56,098 nt of DNA. Source: an uncultured Gammaproteobacteria bacterium (GTDB lineage: Bacteria > Pseudomonadota > Gammaproteobacteria > Pseudomonadales > Azotimanducaceae). How positions within the stretch are numbered: the stretch's first letter is position 1; each line of letters opens with the position of its first letter. The notes below the pieces were generated by a model. It saw only the letters and a list, made by a program, of their open reading frames with translations, had not been told where the DNA came from and did not search any database. Shown here piece by piece: positions 26,625-35,747 of this stretch. The position numbers and the translations under genes were made by a program. The DNA lies in the NCBI GenBank assembly GCA_913043815.1, contig CAJWNY010000007.1:1-56098 (forward strand). Reading direction: 5' to 3'.

Positions 26625-27437
26625 ATGAGCAATACACCCCATCTGGCCGAATCTATCGTAGACGGCGTAGCAACATTAACCATGAACCGACCTGAAGCAC
26701 GTAACGCCATGAGCGGCGAAATGATTCAGGGATTAATGGAAGCGCTACCTCGGCTGGCTATGGACGCTAATGTGCGTTGTGTAGTGCTGACCGGCGCGGG
26801 CAGTGCTTTTTGTGCTGGCGGCGATGTGAAAGGTTTTGCTGCAGCCGGCGATGGGTCAGGTTCTTCGGCTCCCACCACGGTAGAGCAACGTGCTCAAGCT
26901 CTGCGTCCTGGCTTTGAAGTGTCTCGCATGTTGCATGAAATGCCTAAGCCTACTTTAGCCGCCATTCCCGGCGCTGCAGCAGGAGCGGGCTGCTCATTAG
27001 CCTTGGCCTGTGACCTTCGCATTGCAGTGGACAGCGCAAAAATCACTACTGCGTTCTCTAAAGTGGGTTTGTCTGGTGACTACGGCATGTCCTACTTCTT
27101 GCCGTTGCTGGTAGGGCATACAAAGGCTCGTGAACTGATGTTCACCGCGCAGGTCATTACGGGTGAACAAGCTCTGGCTCTTGGCTTGATTAACAAGTCG
27201 GTCACTGTTGAAGAGTTCCCTAACGTAGTGAATACCATGGCGGCCCAGTTGGCTGCTCTACCTACCGTCGCGCTGGGTTATATGAAGAAGAATTTGAACG
27301 CGAGCAACACGCAATCTTTGAGTCAGATTTTGGACAGTGAAGCCATGTCCATGGCTCGGTGTTTCACTACTGAGGACCACAAAGGGGCGGCTCAGGCGTT
27401 TGTAGAAAAACGCGCGCCAGAATTTAAGGGGCGATAG
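26625..27437 (+). CDS. PaaG-like crotonase (enoyl-CoA isomerase)
   Basis: A 270-residue crotonase with oxyanion motif GSAFCAGGDVKGF. The hydratase Glu pair is absent: Ser124 (AGAGCSLALACD) and Phe144; instead it has KVGLSGDYGMSYFLP with Asp152, the pattern seen in PaaG-type ring-opened and epoxide-CoA isomerases. It is followed after only 2 bases by a sodium-dependent transporter, an unusual pairing suggesting import and breakdown of one substrate. Ribosome site GAGGAAAA. Confidence 0.85.
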   Translation: MSNTPHLAESIVDGVATLTMNRPEARNAMSGEMIQGLMEALPRLAMDANVRCVVLTGAGSAFCAGGDVKGFAAAGDGSGSSAPTTVEQRAQALRPGFEVSRMLHEMPKPTLAAIPGAAAGAGCSLALACDLRIAVDSAKITTAFSKVGLSGDYGMSYFLPLLVGHTKARELMFTAQVITGEQALALGLINKSVTVEEFPNVVNTMAAQLAALPTVALGYMKKNLNASNTQSLSQILDSEAMSMARCFTTEDHKGAAQAFVEKRAPEFKGR

Positions 27438-27439
27438 CC

Positions 27440-28786
27440 ATGAGCAATAGCGCCGGATCAACGGCTTGGGGGTCAACAGGTGGATTTTTGATGGCCTCTA
27501 TTGGCTTTGCCGTAGGGCTAGGTAATATCTGGCGGTTTCCCTACGTTACCGGCGAAAACGGGGGTTCGGCATTTGTCGTCGTTTACTTGGGGTGCGCCTT
27601 CTTAATCGGTGTGCCCATTTTGATGGCTGAGATCATGCTCGGTCGCAGGGGCGGCTTTAGTCCACCAGCGTCTATAAATAAGATAGCGGGCGATGCAGGT
27701 CTAAGTAGTCACTGGTCATGGGTAGGCAGCCTTAACGTCACAACGGCGTTCCTTATTCAAATGGCTTACGCAGTGGTTGCCGGTTGGGTACTTTACTATT
27801 TCTTTCTGGCTCTAACGGGTCAGATGCCCGGCGCAGATAGCCATAGCGCAAAAACGACGTTTGATAATTTATTACTGGATGTACCTACTTCTATTTTTTG
27901 GACCGTTCTGGCACTGGTTACGGCGGGCACTATTATTTGCGCCGGCGTGCAGCAAGGTATTGAACGCGCTGTAAAAATACTCATGCCTACGTTATTCGCG
28001 CTACTGTTGGTTTTATTTGTTTTTAACCTCTTCGCCGGCGGTGTGCCTGAAACTCTGGCCTATTTATTTTTGCCAGATTTTTCTAAGATCAGCGCAGACA
28101 CTTTCCTTGCTGCCTTAAGCCAAGCATTTTTCTCCATTGGCGTCGCTATGGGCGGCATGATGATGTTTGGCGCCTATTTGCCAAAGTCTATTTCCGTTGC
28201 GAAATGTGCCTTGATCATTGTCGCTGCAGATACAGGCGTGGCATTGCTGGCAGGGTTGGTTATTTTTCCGATGGTGTTCAATAACGGCATGGCCCCGGAT
28301 GCGGGCACTGGACTGATCTTTCTTACGCTGCCTTTGGCATTCCACCAAATGTGGGGCGGTGATGTGGTTGCAGTACTTTTTTTCTTGCTGCTGTCTGTGG
28401 CTGCGGTGACCTCTATGGTCGGTCTTGCGGAACCCATAACGGGTACAGTGATGCAGTGGCTAAAAATTTCTCGCGTCAAAGCTACCTTGTTGGCAACCGG
28501 GGCGTTATTACCATTTAGCATTATGAGTGTGCTCACTTACAATCACTGGGCCGAGGTTGCGGTTTTTGGTAACTCGATAGGTGCGCTCGTTGACTATATT
28601 CCCAATCAAGTTTTCTTGCCTTTAGGTGGTTTGCTCATTGCGCTGCTCGTCGCTTGGTTTTTGCCAAAAAATGTGTCGGCAGACGAGCTGGCTATTGAAA
28701 ATCCGCGCTATTTTAATATTTGGTACCAGTTAATGCGCTTTGTTGTGGTGCCCGCAATATTTGTAATTTTGGTGACCACCATTTGA
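27440..28786 (+). CDS. Neurotransmitter:sodium symporter family transporter
   Basis: A 448-residue Na+-coupled transporter of the NSS (SNF) family with 11-12 helices. Helix 1 shows ASIGFAVGLGNIWRFPYVTGENGGSAFVVVY, which holds the Na+ and substrate carbonyls in LeuT. Bacterial members carry amino acids such as leucine, tryptophan or tyrosine; the substrate here is unknown. Sits 2 bases after the PaaG-like gene; Na+ would come from the Nqr-driven gradient. Confidence 0.93.
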   Translation: MSNSAGSTAWGSTGGFLMASIGFAVGLGNIWRFPYVTGENGGSAFVVVYLGCAFLIGVPILMAEIMLGRRGGFSPPASINKIAGDAGLSSHWSWVGSLNVTTAFLIQMAYAVVAGWVLYYFFLALTGQMPGADSHSAKTTFDNLLLDVPTSIFWTVLALVTAGTIICAGVQQGIERAVKILMPTLFALLLVLFVFNLFAGGVPETLAYLFLPDFSKISADTFLAALSQAFFSIGVAMGGMMMFGAYLPKSISVAKCALIIVAADTGVALLAGLVIFPMVFNNGMAPDAGTGLIFLTLPLAFHQMWGGDVVAVLFFLLLSVAAVTSMVGLAEPITGTVMQWLKISRVKATLLATGALLPFSIMSVLTYNHWAEVAVFGNSIGALVDYIPNQVFLPLGGLLIALLVAWFLPKNVSADELAIENPRYFNIWYQLMRFVVVPAIFVILVTTI

Positions 28787-28874
28787 CCTATTGGCCATTT
28801 TGGTAAGAAGTGGCAGCAGTTTTAGCCTCATGCGCTTTATTGCGGATTTTAATCATAGATTTAAGGATTGAGCA

Positions 28875-29732
28875 ATGGAGTTGAGTTATCGAGGCAGTGT
28901 GAATAGCTGGGAGTGTGATGAAAATAATCACCTCAATGTTCGTTTTTGTGAGCAAAAACTATGGCAAACGCTTTCCGCCGGACTGGTGGGTAGTGGCCTA
29001 TTGCGAGCGGATGAGGTTGACTCGCTGGTCTCCCGGACAATACGCCAGCATTCGCGTTTTCAAAATGAATCACGGTTGGCTGCGCCGTTAAGCGGCTATT
29101 GGGGTTTTTTGCAGCACGACGAATTTAATGTGGTTGCGGAATTACGTAACGACGCAACAGGGGAGGTGGCTTGTTCTGCCTTGTATCAGATAGCAGATTT
29201 TTTCTTAGACGGCAGCATAGCGCTAGACCCTGCACACTCTTTAAGCCACGTGCTTCCGCGTGGTATTGTTGAAGATCTCTCCTTTGCTCAACTACCCATG
29301 TCTCAAGCACTTGCTAGAGGATTTAGGCCAATAGGCCAGGGTATTATTCAAGCGGATGAATGCTCCGGTTCAGGTCAGTTAATGCTGCATAATTATATGG
29401 GACGCATATCGGACTCCATGCCGCATTTGTGGAGCGGCTTTGAAGATAAGGCAGAGCCAGACCCCAATGAAGGCGGTGCGGTCTTAGAGTTTCGCAAACG
29501 TTTTTACAATCCGCTGACGGTGTCGGACCGCTATGTGGTGATTTCTGGCATGATCGACGTTGCGCCTAAGGTCCAGAAATTTGGCCACCTAATGTTCAAT
29601 GTGGCAACAGAGCAATGCTGCCTTTCCGCTCATGCAGTGGCTGTACGCATGGATCTGTTGGCAAGAAAAGCGAAATCTCTGAGCTTAGAAGATCAGAGCC
29701 GGCTAAAAGCGCTGTGCATTGAAAGTCTTTAA
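28875..29732 (+). CDS. Hot-dog-fold acyl-CoA thioesterase-like protein
   Basis: A 285-residue protein whose N-terminus, YRGSVNSWECDENNHLNVRF, carries the D-x3-H-x-N motif of 4-hydroxybenzoyl-CoA-type thioesterases. Length allows two hot-dog domains (about 1-130 and 140-285). It probably releases free acid from an acyl-CoA; it stands 155 bases before an acyl-CoA ligase gene with the opposite activity. Substrate unknown. Confidence 0.7.
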   Translation: MELSYRGSVNSWECDENNHLNVRFCEQKLWQTLSAGLVGSGLLRADEVDSLVSRTIRQHSRFQNESRLAAPLSGYWGFLQHDEFNVVAELRNDATGEVACSALYQIADFFLDGSIALDPAHSLSHVLPRGIVEDLSFAQLPMSQALARGFRPIGQGIIQADECSGSGQLMLHNYMGRISDSMPHLWSGFEDKAEPDPNEGGAVLEFRKRFYNPLTVSDRYVVISGMIDVAPKVQKFGHLMFNVATEQCCLSAHAVAVRMDLLARKAKSLSLEDQSRLKALCIESL

Positions 29733-29886
29733 CTCCTTTAAAGTTTTTAAATGCTCTGGCCTGTCTCATATAATTGGGGAGCGTCAGCGTGCTTGTCTGA
29801 GATAATCAGCTTTTAATGCCTTTCGTGGCAGCAGCTCTCTACTCCTCCAACTGACAATATAATCTGAATACAGAAATCTGGTAACT

Positions 29887-31536
29887 ATGAACATATACGA
29901 CCAAGACCTAGACACTAACTCTGCCAATTTTACGGCGCTATCACCTATTTCAATGATGCGCAGAGCGGCAAGCATTTACCCAGATAAAGCGGCCGTTGTT
30001 TATGGGCAGCGCAGCGTTGCTTGGGGCGAAATTTATGTGCGATGTGCCAGCGTTGCTGCAGCATTAACCCAACGTGGATTGGGCCGTAGCGATACTGTGG
30101 CAATACTCAGCGCAAATCTACCAGAAATGTTTGAGGCGCACTTCGCGGTGCCGATGTGTGGCGCTGTGCTCAATGCCATTAATATGCGCTTAGATGCAGC
30201 TACCGTTGCCTTTATTTTGGAACATGGGGAGGCCAAATTGCTGATGGTAGACAAAGAGTTTGGCCCTCTTGCTGAAGAGGCTTTGTCGCTTATGTCTGCG
30301 CCAACTCCAGTAATATATATAGATGATACAACTTGCACTGAAGGCAAATTGATCGGCGATGAAGGCTATGAGGATCTTGTTCGCCAAGGCGCAGATTCGC
30401 CTTGGACAAATATTTCCGCCGATGCCAGCGACTTCTTACCTAATGATGAGTGGGATGCCATTGCGCTGAATTACACTTCGGGTACTACAGGTAATCCTAA
30501 AGGAGTGGTAACTCATCATCGAGGCGCTTATCTCAACGCGGTGTCTAACGCTTTAACTTGGAATATGGGCGATCACCCAGTCTACTTGTGGACCCTGCCA
30601 ATGTTTCACTGCAACGGTTGGTGTTTTCCTTGGACTTTGGCCGCTAATGCCGGCACCTCGGTATGTCTTCGCCAAGTGCGCGCCGACGCTGTTTATCACG
30701 CCATGGCTGATTACGGCGTGACGCACTTTTGCGGAGCTCCTGTAGTACTAAATACTTTGTTGTCCGCCAGCGATGATCTGAAAAATCTTGTACAACATAA
30801 AGTCAAAGTAATGACTGCTGGCGCGCCACCGCCAGCGGTTATCATTCAAGGTATGCAAGCACAAGGCATTGATGTGACACATGTATATGGCTTAACAGAA
30901 ACTTATGGTCCCGTGACGCTTTGTGCGTGGCGCGAAGATCTTTGGGGTGGCCTTGGGGACGAGGAAAAAGCAGTACTGAAGTCTCGCCAAGGGGTAGGCG
31001 GGCAGATGCTTGAAGGTTTGATGGTTGCTGATCCTGCGACTATGGAACCGGTGCCTAAAGATGGCCAAACCATTGGTGAGATTATGATGCGTGGTAACAA
31101 CGTAATGAAGGGTTATTTGAAAAATCCTGGCGCTACTAAAGAAGCTTTTGCTGGCGGCTGGTTTCATTCGGGAGATTTAGCGGTCTGGGCGAAAGATGGC
31201 TACATACAAATTAAGGATCGCTCCAAAGACATTATTATTTCTGGTGGCGAAAACATATCTAGTGTCGAAATTGAGGATTTGTTGTTTAAGCATCCGGATA
31301 TTTTGGAGGCTGCTGTTGTGGCTAAAAGCGACGAGAAATGGGGCGAGACGCCTTGTGCCTTCGTCACTCTGCGCGACTCTGAAAAGCCGTTGAGCCAAGA
31401 TCAGTTGATCGAATATTGCCGCGATAATTTGGCGCGTTTTAAAGTGCCGAAGAATGTTATCTTTACTGATTTGCCGAAAACTTCCACAGGTAAAGTACAA
31501 AAATTTGCACTGAGAGAATTGGCTGAGGAACTCTAG
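29887..31536 (+). CDS. AMP-dependent acyl-CoA synthetase
   Basis: A 549-residue ATP-dependent acid:CoA ligase. The phosphate loop YTSGTTGNPKGV stands near residue 195, the acyl-pocket motif WTLPMFHCNGWCFPW near 240, VYGLTETYGP and GWFHSGDLAVW follow, and the catalytic Lys is in KTSTGKVQKFAL at the C-terminus. The pattern is closest to medium-chain and DmdB-like ligases, so medium-chain or methylmercaptopropionate-like acids are candidates. Its stop overlaps the next start by one base (TAGTG). Confidence 0.92.
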   Translation: MNIYDQDLDTNSANFTALSPISMMRRAASIYPDKAAVVYGQRSVAWGEIYVRCASVAAALTQRGLGRSDTVAILSANLPEMFEAHFAVPMCGAVLNAINMRLDAATVAFILEHGEAKLLMVDKEFGPLAEEALSLMSAPTPVIYIDDTTCTEGKLIGDEGYEDLVRQGADSPWTNISADASDFLPNDEWDAIALNYTSGTTGNPKGVVTHHRGAYLNAVSNALTWNMGDHPVYLWTLPMFHCNGWCFPWTLAANAGTSVCLRQVRADAVYHAMADYGVTHFCGAPVVLNTLLSASDDLKNLVQHKVKVMTAGAPPPAVIIQGMQAQGIDVTHVYGLTETYGPVTLCAWREDLWGGLGDEEKAVLKSRQGVGGQMLEGLMVADPATMEPVPKDGQTIGEIMMRGNNVMKGYLKNPGATKEAFAGGWFHSGDLAVWAKDGYIQIKDRSKDIIISGGENISSVEIEDLLFKHPDILEAAVVAKSDEKWGETPCAFVTLRDSEKPLSQDQLIEYCRDNLARFKVPKNVIFTDLPKTSTGKVQKFALRELAEEL

Positions 31537-32288
31537 TGAAAAAAGTACTCATATTTATAGTCGCCTTAGTTGTATTGGCTTTGGCCGCAGCAACCTTGCC
31601 CGTCGTTGAATGGTTAACCGAGTTTTTTAATTGGATTGAAAATAATAGACAAATTTCGTGGTTGGTCTTTAGCGTGTTTTATATCGCAGCGGTGGTTTTG
31701 CTTTTGCCTGGCAGTATATTGACGATGGGTGCAGGTTTTTTATTCGGTTTAGGTTACGGGTTTGCCATCGTTTCGTTTTCTAGCACCGTTGGCGCCGCCT
31801 GTGCGTTCTTGGTTGGACGCTTTTTTGCTCGAGATTGGGTTGCAGACAAATTATCAATGATGCCGCGTTTTGCAGCACTAGATAAAGCCATTGAAGGGCG
31901 GGGTGCTCTAGTTGTGTTTTTGTGTCGGTTGTCGCCAGTGTTTCCTTTTAATTTACTCAACTACGCTATGGGTTTAACAGGGGTTAAGTTTAGAACTTAT
32001 TTTTTTGTTTCATGGGTTGGCATGATGCCGGGTACTTTGTTGTTTGTTTACATCGGCTCAATCGCTGAAAATATTACTGGCATCTTGTCGGGTCATATTG
32101 AGGCGCTGCCGGCCAGTAATTGGCTTTTTTATGGCGGCCTGTTTGCTACGCTGATGCTAACTATTGTCATTACTCGTATATCTACAAAAACCTTGAACGA
32201 GCATTTAGAGCAGGCACAGACGAACCCAGTTCAGCCTAATAAAGATCAGAGCGATCAAGTTCAGGCTAAGGAAAAGAACAATTTATGA
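31536..32288 (+). CDS. TVP38/TMEM64 (SNARE-associated/VTT) family membrane protein
   Basis: A 250-residue inner-membrane protein with about five helices. LLPGSILTMGAGFLFGLGYG and GRGALVVFLCRLSPVFPFNLLNYAMGLT are the re-entrant signature of the VTT/DedA-like fold. GTG start overlapping the ligase stop by one base; the last 4 bases overlap the flavoprotein start. Genes of this type are often paired with MerA-like flavoproteins, but the joint role is not known. Confidence 0.88.
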   Translation: MKKVLIFIVALVVLALAAATLPVVEWLTEFFNWIENNRQISWLVFSVFYIAAVVLLLPGSILTMGAGFLFGLGYGFAIVSFSSTVGAACAFLVGRFFARDWVADKLSMMPRFAALDKAIEGRGALVVFLCRLSPVFPFNLLNYAMGLTGVKFRTYFFVSWVGMMPGTLLFVYIGSIAENITGILSGHIEALPASNWLFYGGLFATLMLTIVITRISTKTLNEHLEQAQTNPVQPNKDQSDQVQAKEKNNL

Positions 32289-33745
32289 GTTATCCAGGCG
32301 AACATTTTGACACCAAGAGTTGGCAGTTGCTGTGCCCGAAAGATTACGTTAACCCGACACCAAAGAAGAAATATCATTTGGTTGTGGTTGGCGCAGGGCC
32401 TGCAGGATTAATCAGCGCCATTGGCGCAGCTGGATTGGGCGCAAATGTCGCGCTTATTGAGCGCCATCGGATGGGTGGGGACTGCCTGAATGTTGGCTGC
32501 ATGCCATCCAAAGCTTTGCTTTCTTATACTCAAGAAAATGTCAACCCGGACTTTGATGAGGCCTTCTCTTGGCTTAGGGAAGTGCGTGCGGGCATTGCGC
32601 CGCACGACTCTGTAGAGCGTTACAGCGAAATGGGCGTTGATGTCTTTCAAGGTGAAGCCTGTTTTAATGCTGGTGGCCAGCTTCAGCTTGACGATACCGT
32701 TTTCAATACTCGGCGCATTGCTCTGTGCACGGGTGCTCGGGCTGGATTGCCACCAATACCGGGTCTTGATCCATCTCTTATTTTAACTAATGAGAACGTT
32801 TTTGATTTAACCACTCAGCCAGAATCCATCGCAATTTTGGGCGGCGGGGCAATTGGCTGCGAGTTAGCCCAAGTGTTTTCACGGTTGGGTGTGCGAGTTG
32901 AGTTGTTTGAACAAGCACCCCGACTACTACCATTAGAAATTCCTTTGGCGGGAGAAACGTTGGCGCAAAGTCTAAGGGATATTGGTGTTCAGCTGCATTT
33001 AGGTGCGGCGGTTACCGCAATCGAAGGAGCAGGTAGTATTCACACTCCAAACGTTACCGTAGCCTGCGAAAAAATTATGGTGGCGGCGGGTCGTAAACCC
33101 AACATAGAAAATTTGAATCTCAGTGCTGCGGGAGTTGATTTAGATAGCCGAGGCTTTATTGCGGTTGATGAGAAGCTGCGTACCAGCAAAAAATATATTT
33201 ATGCTGCTGGCGATTGCGCAACACCCCTGCAATTTACTCATCATGCAGACGCACAAGCTCGCGTATTGATACAAAACACACTGTTCTTGCCCACAGCGAA
33301 AGTGTCAGGGCTTGCTGTACCTCATTGTACTTATACGTCTCCAGAGGTTGCTTCAATAGGTCCGTCGTTAGATACACTAGATAGTACGGGTGTCGCTTAT
33401 GATCGCTATGAATTTGATTTAACGGAGTTAGACCGGGTGAAGGCTAAGCCATTTACAAGCGCTGCAAAAGCTAAGGCTCATGGAGGTTATGTATTAGTTG
33501 TTACCGCTAAGGGCACTGATCGAATTTTGGCGGCAACGATTATTGGTACAGATGCAGGGGAGCTATTGGCACCTATATGTTTGATGATGTCTAATAACTT
33601 GGGCCTGTCGGCTGCGCAGAAGACAATATTTAGTTATCCCACGCGAAGTGAGTTTTTGAAGCGTTTGGGCGATGCCTATAACAAGAGTAGGATGACGCCA
33701 ACGATTGCTAGCATTTTTGGCTGGTGGTTGCAGCGTACGCTTTAA
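32285..33745 (+). CDS. MerA-like pyridine nucleotide-disulfide oxidoreductase
   Basis: A 486-residue FAD- and NAD(P)H-dependent enzyme with redox-active disulfide Cys67/Cys72 in GGDCLNVGCMPSKALLS. FAD motif VVVGAGPAGLISAIGAAG (34-51), NAD(P) motif ILGGGAIGCELAQVF near 185, and AAGDCATPLQFTHHAD for the second FAD site. The C-terminal dimer domain has SYPTRSEFLKRL, lacking the His-Pro of true lipoamide dehydrogenases and lacking the C-terminal Cys pair of mercuric reductase, so the physiological disulfide substrate is unknown. It overlaps the TVP38 gene by 4 bases. Confidence 0.9.
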   Translation: MSYPGEHFDTKSWQLLCPKDYVNPTPKKKYHLVVVGAGPAGLISAIGAAGLGANVALIERHRMGGDCLNVGCMPSKALLSYTQENVNPDFDEAFSWLREVRAGIAPHDSVERYSEMGVDVFQGEACFNAGGQLQLDDTVFNTRRIALCTGARAGLPPIPGLDPSLILTNENVFDLTTQPESIAILGGGAIGCELAQVFSRLGVRVELFEQAPRLLPLEIPLAGETLAQSLRDIGVQLHLGAAVTAIEGAGSIHTPNVTVACEKIMVAAGRKPNIENLNLSAAGVDLDSRGFIAVDEKLRTSKKYIYAAGDCATPLQFTHHADAQARVLIQNTLFLPTAKVSGLAVPHCTYTSPEVASIGPSLDTLDSTGVAYDRYEFDLTELDRVKAKPFTSAAKAKAHGGYVLVVTAKGTDRILAATIIGTDAGELLAPICLMMSNNLGLSAAQKTIFSYPTRSEFLKRLGDAYNKSRMTPTIASIFGWWLQRTL

Positions 33746-33797
33746 CAAAATTTGCGCAGTATTCGGCAACTCTAGAATCAAGGATTAGGAATCAAGC

Positions 33798-34265
33798 ATG
33801 AAGTGGCTTAAAGCAAAAATCGAAATATTAGCTTGTCTGTTATTGGTAGCCTGCGGCACTCAATCTGAGCAATCGACTATTGAGCCTGCAGCGACTGGTA
33901 GTACTTATCAAATGATGACCGAATATCTGGAACCTGCTGCGGATAAGATTTGGGATTCAGCCGGCGCAATCATCACAATCGAAGGTGAGCAAGATTTGCA
34001 ACCCACCACAGACGAAGGCTGGGCGGCGGTAGTGCATAGCGCCTCGGTAGTAGCAGAGGGTGGCAATTTGTTAATGCTAAAAGGCTACGCCGCGGATCAA
34101 GCTGATTGGCTAGAATACGCTCAGGGTCTGACTCGTGCCGCTCTTAAGGCGCGACAAGCCGCATTAGATCAGGATGATGAAGCGCTCTTTAATGCTGGCG
34201 GCGAAATTTATAATGTATGTCGGGCATGCCATAACAAATATATTGTTGAAGCTGGAGAGATTTAG
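33798..34265 (+). CDS. Putative lipoprotein with a C-terminal c-type heme motif
   Basis: A 155-residue exported protein. A signal peptide ends in the lipobox LVAC (Cys19), so it is probably lipid-anchored. A single heme-binding motif CRACH (141-145) lies 10 residues from the C-terminus, as in class II cytochromes c (cytochrome c'/c556), and the region before it is helical. No further family evidence. It follows the flavoprotein after 52 bases and precedes a membrane-anchored protein by 1 base, suggesting an electron-transfer role at the envelope. Confidence 0.75.
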   Translation: MKWLKAKIEILACLLLVACGTQSEQSTIEPAATGSTYQMMTEYLEPAADKIWDSAGAIITIEGEQDLQPTTDEGWAAVVHSASVVAEGGNLLMLKGYAADQADWLEYAQGLTRAALKARQAALDQDDEALFNAGGEIYNVCRACHNKYIVEAGEI

Positions 34266-34266
34266 C

Positions 34267-34842
34267 ATGAGTGAGGCTACACCAGGTCGATTAGGTTTGA
34301 TCTCGCTAGGCGCGTTAGTGGCTGCAGCTTTGGCTTTGGTGTTTTTTGTGCTGCCGGCTGAATACGATATTGATCCGACTGGTGCGGGCGAATTAATGGG
34401 CATCAAGGGCATGGCTGGATACAGTGTTGCCGCGCTGTCAAAACAGTCAGCTATCTATAATAAAGACAGCGTGACTTTTCCGCTGGCACCATTTGAATCT
34501 GTGGAATACAAATATGCCCTAGGCCAGGGACAGAGTTTGGTTTTTACTTGGCAAGCAGTCAGCGCCTCAAATGACCCTCTGGTAGAGCTAATATTTGATA
34601 TGCACAGTGAAGAAACGGGCACAGATCCAGAAGATTCAGTGACCTTTGATATTGGTCGAGCAGGCAATGCCCATGGCTCTTTCGTCGCGCCCTTTGACGG
34701 CATCCATGGTTGGTATTGGGAAAATAGAACTGGTGAAGAGATCGTTGTGAAACTTGTTTCCACTGGTTTCTATAGCAAAGCTACCACTTATGGACCTAAT
34801 GGAACGTTTAGTAAAAGTTTTCCTGAGAACGCTGAGCATTAA
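34267..34842 (+). CDS. Membrane-anchored protein of unknown function
   Basis: A 191-residue protein with one N-terminal helix (about 9-29, LGLISLGALVAAALALVFFVLP) and a probably periplasmic beta-rich domain containing HGSFVAPFDGIHGWYWENRT, a motif shared by conserved transmembrane anchor proteins of unknown role. ATG 34267 is used; an in-frame start 93 bases upstream would overlap the previous gene heavily. It begins 1 base after the cytochrome-like gene. Confidence 0.7.
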   Translation: MSEATPGRLGLISLGALVAAALALVFFVLPAEYDIDPTGAGELMGIKGMAGYSVAALSKQSAIYNKDSVTFPLAPFESVEYKYALGQGQSLVFTWQAVSASNDPLVELIFDMHSEETGTDPEDSVTFDIGRAGNAHGSFVAPFDGIHGWYWENRTGEEIVVKLVSTGFYSKATTYGPNGTFSKSFPENAEH

Positions 34843-34999
34843 CTAGAGAGTTGCGGCTTCTGTTATCAAAGCGGTCCGCGCGTAGAAACTGTTAGCAATA
34901 TAAGTGGGCAGGTGCGTTTAGTGTTTCTCGAAACCTCGTCCCGGCTGAAAGGAATCGCCGTGAGATGTGACTAGCCTTTTTACGCGGGTGTTTGGCTGA

Positions 35000-35596
35000 T
35001 TACGTGTCTGAGGCAACCCAACGGCTGTGCACTTCATTCAAAATGACTCTTGGTCGTTCGGGTGGTTTTTCAGCGGCGGACCCTATGTAGATATACCCTG
35101 CTACTCGCTCGTTCTGTTGAAGACCTAAGGCCCGATCTACACCGTTATCATAGGCGTACCACTCTGTGAGCCACTGGGCTACAAAGCCCACTAAGTTTGC
35201 TGCCACTAAAAGGTTTTGACAGGCCGCGCCAGCTGACAGAGTCTGCTCCCATACTGGGATTTTGTGCTCGTGTTGTACCCGACTGATAACCGCGACTACT
35301 CTGGGCGCACGTAAAAACCTGGCTGCTTCATGGGCAACTTGTGTTTCGTTAGCATCCGGTTTTTGCGCTTGGTAGCATTGGGCCAAGACTTCACCAAACG
35401 TGACTCTCGCATCACCGCTAAATTCAATAAACCGCCATGGCGCAAGTTTGCCGTGGTCGGGCACCCGTATGGCCGCGCTGAGTATCTTATGCATCTGCTC
35501 GTCGCTCGGTCCTGGCTCGAGCATGTGTATGACCTTCACAGTTCGCCGCTCAATTAAGCGCTGTACCGCCTCTTCTATGGAATTTTCTGGATACAC
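35000..35596 (-). CDS. Nitroreductase-family flavoprotein
   Basis: FMN-dependent NAD(P)H oxidoreductase of the YdjA-like nitroreductase group. Visible motifs: IERRTVKVIH at the N-terminus (FMN phosphate contact), AAIRVPDHGKLAPWRF, and GAACQNLLVAANLVGF. From GTG 35596 it has 198 residues; a TTG at 35617 is possible but has no spaced ribosome site. Physiological substrate unknown. Stand-alone gene, divergent from the following SDR. Confidence 0.82.
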   Translation of the reverse strand: MYPENSIEEAVQRLIERRTVKVIHMLEPGPSDEQMHKILSAAIRVPDHGKLAPWRFIEFSGDARVTFGEVLAQCYQAQKPDANETQVAHEAARFLRAPRVVAVISRVQHEHKIPVWEQTLSAGAACQNLLVAANLVGFVAQWLTEWYAYDNGVDRALGLQQNERVAGYIYIGSAAEKPPERPRVILNEVHSRWVASDT

Positions 35597-35747
35597 ATCT
35601 GTCGCCTGATAAAACAATCTCTAATTGTAGCGAAGTTGGGCGACGTTGAGGATTAATCCAAGCAGAATATATTAAATACTGGTGTGCAATAGATGACTTC
35701 TGAATGATGGTCTGATGAAATAGCTCCTCAATTATTGGGAGAGCACA

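Noticed and set aside
35597-35617. TTG start for the nitroreductase
   Set aside because: No spaced ribosome site; GTG 35596 has CAGG about 9 bases upstream. The choice remains uncertain.
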